A DNA stretch of 9,847 nt from an uncultured candidate division Zixibacteria bacterium (lineage in GTDB: Bacteria > Zixibacteria > MSB-5A5 > GN15 > FEB-12). Positions 4,856-9,847 of this stretch are shown here, piece by piece (position 1 is the stretch's first letter; each line of letters starts with the position of its first letter). The stretch covers positions 1 through 9,847 of the forward strand of contig CAJVYT010000143.1 of NCBI GenBank assembly GCA_913009765.1. The letters are read 5' to 3'. A model generated the notes under the pieces. It was not told the DNA's origin. It ran no database searches and saw nothing but the letters and a program-made list of their open reading frames with translations. A program made the position numbers and the translations under genes.

Positions 4856-7429
4856 ATGATGCAAAAAAGAAGCACACTTTCTTTGTTGCTGATCTCCTTT
4901 ATACTGGTATTTGCATTATCTGTTTCTGCTCAACAAGTAACTTTTGAGAGCAAGACAGTGGCTCGCTGTGAAACCCAGGTTTTAAATATAACTGTAGATA
5001 ACAACGTCGATGTAGGCGCTGTTGAAGTTGTATTTGAAATCACAGGTACCGGCGGATCATTTTTTGATGCAGTTAATGTTAATTGGGATGCTGGTTTTGG
5101 TGTATTAACGAATCATATCGTTGACATGTCCGGAGTAGATAACGTTTCCCCTGATACAATACGTATTGCGGCAATGTTAATCGACAACGGAGATGCATGC
5201 CTGTCAATCGGACAGACAATAATCGCTCAAGTTGAATTTACCACCAATGATAATTGTGCTGGTACAATTGAACTTGCAGGCGGTACTGTCTCATGTCCTT
5301 CTTTTGACATTTCCACCCAATTTTCTGATTGCGACGGTACAGCAGTTATTCCGGCTGTCGTCAATGCAGGTACAGTAACAGTTCAGAATCAAGACCCTAC
5401 AATTGCAGCTATTGCTGATGATACAATTGGATGGGGAACTACACATGTTGCCAACGCTGTTGGCAGCGATTTTGACACACCAAATGGTTGTGAAGCATTA
5501 ACATATTCTGTTGTATCCGGCCCTGCCGCATTAACAGTAAATGCAACAACCGGCACAATCAACTGGGCAACAACAGGAGCCGATGTCGGTTCTCATGATG
5601 TTGAAATCCAGGTTGAAGATGCCTGTGGCGGCACTGCTTCCACAGTTTATTCTATATGTGTTACTAATGAAGCACCGGTGATTGCTTGCCCGGCTGATAC
5701 TCTTATCGCCTTAGGTTCATCCGCTGCATCAACTGTAACAGCTACTGACGCTGATGGCGGACCTTCACCTTTACTATATTCTTTAGTAAGCTGGGATGGT
5801 CCTGGTACACCAGCTATTGATGCTGCTACCGGTGAATTCACTTGGGGAACAGTATTTGATAGCACATATAAAGGTACATGGACTGCAACTGTAGCAGTTA
5901 CTGACGGTGCTAATATCGATGCTCCATGTGCTATCGCTAATGCTGATACTTGTTCTTTCACAGTAACAGTTATAAACTTCCTGATTACAATCCAAAAGAC
6001 TCATCAGACAATTCAGGGACAACAACAAACAGTTGAAGTAAATATGCAAAATTCAGAATTTGAAAACTACCCAATGGGCGGTTTTGATTTCTTATTCGCA
6101 TATGACGCTTCTGCTTTAACCTTCCAATCTGCTGATCCGGGGCAATTCCTGATTGACTGTGGATGGGAATATTTCACCTATCGTTATGGTCCTAATGGTA
6201 ACTGCGGCACCGGCTGTCCTTCAGGCGAAATCCGTGTTACTGCTATTGCTGAAACAAACAATGGTGGAAGCCACCCTACTTGTTTCACAAACAGTGGTTC
6301 AATCTCTAATCAGTTGACAGTATTAAACTTCTTAGTCACCAATGACCGTACTTTTGAGTGTATGTATGCTCCGGTACAGTTCTACTGGTATGACTGTGGT
6401 GATAATACTATCTCTGATGTTAGCGGTAACCAATTATTCATGAACAACCATATCTATAACTTCGAAGATACTACTTCTATTGATTTCAGCATAGATTTGG
6501 CTGACCCGACAGTTCCGTTCCCGTCATATTCAGGTGCTACACTTGATTGTGATATTGCGTTAGACGATACAAAACCGGATCCTCTCCGTTTTATCGACTT
6601 CGTAAACGGTGGTGTTGACATAGCATGTGCGGACTCAATTGATGCCCGTGGTGATTTAAACTTAAACGAAATCCCATATGAAATTGCTGATGCTGTTTTA
6701 TATTCTAACTATTTCGTTTATGGTGTTTCTGTCTTTACCGTCAATGTTGACGGTCAGATTGCAGCTTCCGACGTAAACGCCGATGGTCTTACTTTATCAG
6801 TTGCTGATTTAGTATACTTAATCCGTGTTGTTGTCGGTGATGCAACTGCCTATCCGAAAGAAGCTGTTACTGAAGCTTCTTATGTCAACGCTACATATCA
6901 GCATGCCGATAACGGTATGATTTCTGTAAGCGATGATATTCAAATTGCAGCTGCCCATATTGTGGTCGCAGGTGAAGTCGAACCGACTTTATTAGCCGGC
7001 AACATGACTATAGCATCTCATTTTGACGGAACCAACACTAATATTATTGTTTATTCTATTGAGAATAACAATTTTAGTGGTGATATGATTAATGTCGGCA
7101 GTAACGAAATCGTCTCTTTGGACATGGCTGATAACATGGGTAACCAAGTTGTCGCTAAATGGATCCCAAGTAACTATGACGTTGCTCAGAACTATCCTAA
7201 TCCATTCAACCCAACAACAACTATCGAATTCTCTATTCCAGTGAATGCTGATGTTACCCTGACTATTTACAACGTAAACGGTCAAAAAGTAACTGACTTC
7301 TCCGGAACATTTGAAGCCGGTGTTCATGAGTTTGAATGGGATGCTTCTGTTGCCGCATCCGGTGTTTACTTCTATCGTTTATCCGCAGGTGATTTCTCAG
7401 CTGTGAAGAAAATGGTATTATTGAAATAA
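4856..7429 (+). CDS. Secreted modular protein: cohesin-like, Ig-like, dockerin-like modules and type IX sorting domain
   Basis: This 857-residue protein starts at 4856, 7 bases after AAGGAG; a second ATG follows at once. Residues 1-25 are a signal peptide (basic MMQKR, hydrophobic core, likely cleavage after VSA-25). Residues ~27-175 look like a cohesin-type beta-sandwich (VTFESKTVARCETQ...). Two Ig/cadherin-like domains follow (~178-270 and ~271-372; both open with an N-x-[DA]-P motif and contain TGxxxW). A second cohesin-like domain spans ~376-540 (VEVNMQNSEF...FLFAYDASALTF). A dockerin-like pair occupies ~598-662; its second repeat DVNADGLTLSVADLVYLI has intact DxNxDG calcium ligands, while the first has NE in place of DG. 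A further beta-rich domain (~676-770) precedes the C-terminal sorting domain (779-857, NYPNPFNPTTTIEF... ending KKMVLLK) of type IX-secreted proteins. It is probably exported through the outer membrane and surface-held or released. No catalytic domain is evident, so a structural, adhesive or scaffold role is an inference. It is less A+T-rich than its neighbours. Confidence 0.92.
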   Translation: MMQKRSTLSLLLISFILVFALSVSAQQVTFESKTVARCETQVLNITVDNNVDVGAVEVVFEITGTGGSFFDAVNVNWDAGFGVLTNHIVDMSGVDNVSPDTIRIAAMLIDNGDACLSIGQTIIAQVEFTTNDNCAGTIELAGGTVSCPSFDISTQFSDCDGTAVIPAVVNAGTVTVQNQDPTIAAIADDTIGWGTTHVANAVGSDFDTPNGCEALTYSVVSGPAALTVNATTGTINWATTGADVGSHDVEIQVEDACGGTASTVYSICVTNEAPVIACPADTLIALGSSAASTVTATDADGGPSPLLYSLVSWDGPGTPAIDAATGEFTWGTVFDSTYKGTWTATVAVTDGANIDAPCAIANADTCSFTVTVINFLITIQKTHQTIQGQQQTVEVNMQNSEFENYPMGGFDFLFAYDASALTFQSADPGQFLIDCGWEYFTYRYGPNGNCGTGCPSGEIRVTAIAETNNGGSHPTCFTNSGSISNQLTVLNFLVTNDRTFECMYAPVQFYWYDCGDNTISDVSGNQLFMNNHIYNFEDTTSIDFSIDLADPTVPFPSYSGATLDCDIALDDTKPDPLRFIDFVNGGVDIACADSIDARGDLNLNEIPYEIADAVLYSNYFVYGVSVFTVNVDGQIAASDVNADGLTLSVADLVYLIRVVVGDATAYPKEAVTEASYVNATYQHADNGMISVSDDIQIAAAHIVVAGEVEPTLLAGNMTIASHFDGTNTNIIVYSIENNNFSGDMINVGSNEIVSLDMADNMGNQVVAKWIPSNYDVAQNYPNPFNPTTTIEFSIPVNADVTLTIYNVNGQKVTDFSGTFEAGVHEFEWDASVAASGVYFYRLSAGDFSAVKKMVLLK

Positions 7430-7482
7430 ACATCTTGCTTTGATATACTCTGTCTTGAAAAAGGCAGTGAATATAGATTTCT

Positions 7483-7515
7483 GCTGCTGCGGTCGTAAAA
7501 CCGCAGCAGTTTATA
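7483..7515 (+). terminator. Terminator-like hairpin after the secreted-protein gene
   Basis: CTGCTGCGGT (7484-7493) pairs with ACCGCAGCAG (7500-7509), giving a 10-bp G+C-rich stem with a 6-base loop. It is followed by TTTATA. It begins 54 bases after the stop at 7429. The U-tract is short, so termination may be partial; a much stronger terminator lies 200 bases further on. Confidence 0.5.
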
Positions 7516-7702
7516 GGCGGATTCTGATTGCGAGATCAGATGATGCCATGGTGACTGAGGTTAACTGTTTTTGGTCCATCGATTGCGGTCGATTAAAATA
7601 GAAAACTAACGTTCCCATACAAAAGCTAACGTACATGCTTTGAATGTCAGAATCAGACGACACACCTGATTCCGCTACTTAAATCAAAGCACGACGATAT
7701 GA
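7516..7702 (+). ncRNA. Candidate structured RNA or long 3' UTR segment
   Basis: The interval between two terminator-like hairpins has no open frame, yet it ends in a near-ideal intrinsic terminator. It shows local pairing: TCTGAT (7523-7528) with ATCAGA (7535-7540), ATCGA (7578-7582) with TCGAT (7589-7593), and a possible long-range GCGGA (7518-7522) with TCCGC (7671-7675). CTAACGT occurs twice in direct orientation (7606-7612 and 7626-7632). I do not recognise it as 6S RNA, SRP RNA, tmRNA or RNase P. No plus-strand gene follows, so it is not a leader. It may be a separate small RNA or simply the 3' UTR of the secreted-protein mRNA. Confidence 0.25.
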
Positions 7703-7738
7703 GAGAGTCGGCTCTAATTAAGCCGACTCTCTTTTTTT
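7701..7738 (+). terminator. Strong intrinsic terminator
   Basis: GAGAGTCGGCT (7703-7713) is exactly complementary to AGCCGACTCTC (7721-7731). The 7-base loop is followed by seven T (7732-7738). It is directional for plus-strand transcription: the reverse strand has no T-run after the stem. It ends transcription from the secreted-protein gene, or from an RNA between 7516 and 7702, ahead of the convergent phosphomannomutase gene. Confidence 0.88.
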
Positions 7739-7871
7739 GGGGGATATATCTGAAAAAGTATTCTGAAAATGAAAAATTATAAAAGACCTGTTATTATATC
7801 TATCTCGAAAATTATACCTTTCATTACGATACAAGATCTAAGGCAACAGAATATTCCCGAGCTTATTTCTC

Positions 7872-9215
7872 CTAAAGTCGAATAATACGGAGAAGTTCGT
7901 TTGTGATTATTTCAAGAGTTTCTTTTGTGTCCGCTTCAATATTTAACCGAAGAAGGGGTTCTGTGTTTGAAGGTCGCAAATTAAACCAGTAATTGTCAAA
8001 CTGAACGGTTAACCCATCTTCTCTGTCCTGAGTACCGTCTTGGTAGGCACGAGCGACAGCATCCAGTTTTTCATCAATAGAGTCTACTCTGCTGTTTATT
8101 TCACCGGAACGGTAGTATGGGTCAATTTCAGCGATCAACTCTTCAAGCGGTCTGTTTTCCACAGAAAGAAGTTCTAAACAAACTAAAAAAGCAATTAAGC
8201 CTGAATCGGCAAACCAATTTTCTCGAAAATAAAAATGTCCGGAATGTTCACCGCCAAAAACAGCATTATATTTTTTCATCAAAGGTTTTATCAGAGCATG
8301 ACCAACCCGTGTACGAATAGATTTTCCACCCATTTTTTCAACAAGTTCGGGAACTGCTTTTGAACAGATTAAATTATATAATATTGTTTCATTAGAATTC
8401 TTTGATAGTAGCGACTTAGCAACAAGAGCTGTTACCATATCGCCGCCAATTTGTTTTCCATTTCTATCCATCAAAAACATTCTATCAGCATCACCGTCAA
8501 AGGCAACGCCAAAATCTGCTTTAGTCTCGACTATTCGTTTTTGCAAATCCATGAGATTTTCAAGCTCAATCGGTGAAGCAGGATGGTTCGGAAAACTTCC
8601 ATCTAATTCAAAAAATAACTTGTCAACATCAAGAGGCAGTTTTTCTAAAACCGGTGGAAGAGTGGCACCTGCCATACCATTGCCGGTATCAATAACTACT
8701 TTAAAATGTTTTAGTTTTGTAAGATCAATAAATGAGAGACAATGAGCAGCATACTCATCAGAAATATCTTTGCGAATAATATTACCTTTTTCAGATGCTT
8801 TTCCATTCATTGTACCGGATTGAATAGACTTTAGCATATCATTTAAGCCCTCGTTCCCTGACAAAGGCATAGCTTTCTGACGACAGATTTTAAATCCGTT
8901 ATACTCTTTAGGATTATGAGATGCGGTAATCATAACTCCGCCATCATAGTTATTTTTCCCAACGGCAAAATACATACCGTCGGTAGAACAGAGTCCAAGG
9001 TCAATAACATCGCAGCCGTAATCAGATATTCCATGTATGAGACTTTCAGCCAGTTCATCAGATGAAAGCCTCATATCTCTTCCGACAGCAATAGTTTTCG
9101 GTTTGAGATATGATGCTAAGGCAAAACCTATTTTATAGGCTATTTCTGAGTTAATTTGAGTTGGATATACGCCTCTTATATCGTATGCTTTAAAAATGGT
9201 TGGATCTATATTCAT
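7872..9215 (-). CDS. manB: Phosphomannomutase/phosphoglucomutase (alpha-D-phosphohexomutase family)
   Basis: The enzyme moves phosphate between C6 and C1 of mannose or glucose (mannose-6-P to mannose-1-P, glucose-6-P to glucose-1-P). It feeds nucleotide-sugar synthesis for polysaccharides and glycans in the cytoplasm. All four family landmarks are present in 447 residues, a usual length: the N-terminal FKAYDIRG (8-15), the catalytic phosphoserine loop TASHNP (Ser99), the metal loop DGDADR (240-245), the sugar-specificity loop GEHSGH (322-327), and the C-terminal phosphate-binding RPSNTEP (414-420). The ATG at 9215 has AAGGAA about 7 bases upstream and gives an N-terminus right for the family. 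GEHSGH fits bifunctional PMM/PGM enzymes, so glucose or mannose preference cannot be fixed. It is transcribed alone, converges on the secreted-protein gene and diverges from the tRNAs. No obvious terminator follows its stop. Confidence 0.95.
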   Translation of the reverse strand: MNIDPTIFKAYDIRGVYPTQINSEIAYKIGFALASYLKPKTIAVGRDMRLSSDELAESLIHGISDYGCDVIDLGLCSTDGMYFAVGKNNYDGGVMITASHNPKEYNGFKICRQKAMPLSGNEGLNDMLKSIQSGTMNGKASEKGNIIRKDISDEYAAHCLSFIDLTKLKHFKVVIDTGNGMAGATLPPVLEKLPLDVDKLFFELDGSFPNHPASPIELENLMDLQKRIVETKADFGVAFDGDADRMFLMDRNGKQIGGDMVTALVAKSLLSKNSNETILYNLICSKAVPELVEKMGGKSIRTRVGHALIKPLMKKYNAVFGGEHSGHFYFRENWFADSGLIAFLVCLELLSVENRPLEELIAEIDPYYRSGEINSRVDSIDEKLDAVARAYQDGTQDREDGLTVQFDNYWFNLRPSNTEPLLRLNIEADTKETLEIITNELLRIIRL

Positions 9216-9280
9216 AATTATTTTCCTTAATTTATTTAGTGATAAGGCTTAAAAAAACCTATTCACATCAAATTATTATA

Positions 9281-9314
9281 ATTATAGTGTATATGATTTC
9301 AGTATGTATGGCAA
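9281..9314 (-). promoter_or_regulatory. Possible promoter of the phosphomannomutase gene
   Basis: On the minus strand TTGCCA (9309-9314, five of six -35 matches) lies 17 bases before TACACT (9286-9291). TATAAT (9281-9286) overlaps the downstream end of that element. The arrangement is ~65-95 bases upstream of the start at 9215. In A+T-rich DNA such matches are frequent, so this is a weak call. Confidence 0.25.
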
Positions 9315-9424
9315 TATTTTAATTACAATCTGCTTGCTTTTTTTCAGGTTTTGATTATACTTGATTTCTCTGTTTGTGTATCCGACAGAGATTGTTCTTT
9401 GTAATCGAAATAAATACTTGTAAT

Positions 9425-9498
9425 GGGTGGTTAGCTCAGCTGGTTAGAGCACCTGCTTTACACGCAGGGGGTCATAGGTTCGAATCCTATACTGCCTA
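9425..9498 (+). tRNA. tRNA-Val (anticodon UAC)
   Basis: This is a 74-base cloverleaf. The D-arm is GCTC/GAGC. The anticodon stem CCTGC/GCAGG has loop TTTACAC (anticodon TAC). The T-arm ATAGG-TTCGAAT-CCTAT follows, and the discriminator is A. The acceptor GGGTGGT pairs with ACTGCCT using three G-U wobbles, including the terminal pair. CCA is not encoded and must be added after transcription. It lies 53 bases before tRNA-Asp, so the two may be cotranscribed. Confidence 0.95.
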
Positions 9499-9551
9499 TT
9501 TATATTCTTGTAAAGAGATCAAGTAAATAACCGAAATAGATAATATTCTTC

Positions 9552-9625
9552 GGGGTTGTAGTTCAGTTGGTTAGAACGCCTGCCTGTCACGCAGGAGGTC
9601 GCGAGTTCGAGTCTCGTCAACCCCG
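9552..9625 (+). tRNA. tRNA-Asp (anticodon GUC)
   Basis: This is a 74-base cloverleaf with a fully Watson-Crick acceptor (GGGGTTG/CAACCCC). The D-arm is GTTC/GAAC. The anticodon stem CCTGC/GCAGG has loop CTGTCAC (anticodon GTC). The T-arm is GCGAG-TTCGAGT-CTCGT, and the discriminator G73 is the expected identity base for tRNA-Asp. CCA is not encoded. Its 3' end overlaps the stop region of a possible minus-strand gene. Confidence 0.97.
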
Positions 9626-9689
9626 CTTAATATCACTCTCAGCAAACTCTGGGTGTTTCAGCAAATATTCCAAAGGTTTTTCAGAATCC
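9617..9689 (-). CDS. C-terminal end of an unknown gene, cut by contig end
   Basis: About 23 genomic codons read toward a TGA at 9617-9619 (peptide DSEKPLEYLLKHPEFAESD..., then IKRG). The amphipathic, charged composition looks like real protein, but it is too short to recognise. Everything upstream of 9689 on this strand is adapter and poly-A noise. The last three codons and the stop overlap the 3' end of tRNA-Asp on the other strand. That is tolerable in compact genomes but lowers confidence. Function unknown. Confidence 0.35.
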
Positions 9690-9755
9690 AGATCGGAAGA
9701 GCACACGTCTGAACTCCAGTCACACTGATATATCTCGTATGCCGTCTTCTGCTTG
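9690..9755. other. Illumina TruSeq / P7 index adapter (artefact)
   Basis: This is the exact reverse complement of 53-118: AGATCGGAAGAGCACACGTC at the start, index read as ACTGATAT (9724-9731), and the P7 sequence ending in CTTCTGCTTG. The shared index shows both ends come from the same library's read-through. It is not genomic. Confidence 0.99.
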
Positions 9756-9847
9756 AAAAAAAAAAAAAAAAAAAAAAAAACAATGATATAAAAACAAAAA
9801 AAACAAAAACACAAATAAAAGAACAAGAACATCAGAAACTACTATCA
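9756..9847. other. Poly-A tail and sequencing noise after adapter
   Basis: 25 A (9756-9780) followed by A-rich low-complexity sequence is the usual output when a read runs past the end of an adapter-ligated fragment. It is not a biological poly-A tract. Confidence 0.93.

Noticed and set aside
5647..6049. Two overlapping minus-strand open frames inside the secreted-protein gene
   Set aside because: They are antisense shadows of the repetitive Ig-like coding region, with unnatural composition.
6992..7327. Minus-strand 111-codon frame inside the secreted-protein gene
   Set aside because: It is a shadow of the C-terminal sorting-domain region; no start signal or family features.
7606..7632. Repeated CTAACGT as a CRISPR or integron attC element
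   Set aside because: There are only two 7-base copies 20 bases apart. No longer repeat unit, spacer series, or paired attC core sites are present.
53..9755. 66-bp terminal inverted repeats suggesting a transposon or linear element
   Set aside because: Both copies are the same indexed sequencing adapter, not DNA of the organism.
9756..9780. Poly-A run suggesting a retroelement or polyadenylated cDNA
   Set aside because: It directly follows the adapter end, as in read-through past a short fragment.

Overview
The window is an assembled contig whose real genomic insert runs from about 119 to 9689. Both ends carry the same Illumina P7/TruSeq adapter with the same 8-base index, in opposite orientation, followed by homopolymer-rich read noise. 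Anything read from the outer ~118 and ~158 bases is artefact. The two outermost open frames (15-248, and the upstream part of 9617-9832) are translated adapter.

The insert is an A+T-rich bacterial fragment. The best taxonomic clue is a large secreted protein ending in a Por/type IX secretion C-terminal sorting domain (NYPNPFNPTT...). It also has cohesin-like, Ig-like and dockerin-like modules. That combination points to the Fibrobacterota-Chlorobiota-Bacteroidota (FCB) side of the tree, and the dockerin and C-terminal wording looks most like candidate phylum Zixibacteria or relatives. This is an inference from style, not a proven placement.

Layout. (1) 119-1888 (+): 3' part of a fusion between an ABC-type substrate-binding-like domain and a TolC-type outer-membrane efflux protein. 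(2) 1917-2573/2609 (-): a CDP-alcohol phosphatidyltransferase (PgsA-like), convergent with the TolC gene. (3) 2657-3862 (+): a gamma-type, M.TaqI-like N6-adenine DNA methyltransferase with no endonuclease beside it. (4) 3863-4855: about 1 kb without a gene, holding hairpins, a perfect CRP-like palindrome, candidate promoters and a structured leader that ends in a hairpin over the ribosome binding site. (5) 4856-7429 (+): the 857-residue secreted modular protein. (6) 7430-7871: non-coding, with two terminator-like hairpins 200 bases apart and possibly a small structured RNA between them. (7) 7872-9215 (-): phosphomannomutase/phosphoglucomutase. (8) tRNA-Val(UAC) and tRNA-Asp(GUC) on +, then the last codons of a minus-strand gene cut by the contig end.

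The genes do not form one operon. Strands alternate and each gene seems to be its own transcription unit. Several encode envelope functions (efflux or outer membrane, phospholipid head-group synthesis, sugar-phosphate supply, a secreted surface protein), but nothing shows that they work as one system. I found no clear undescribed multi-gene system. The items most worth checking are the binding-protein/TolC fusion, the long structured leader of the secreted protein, and the candidate RNA at 7511-7738.
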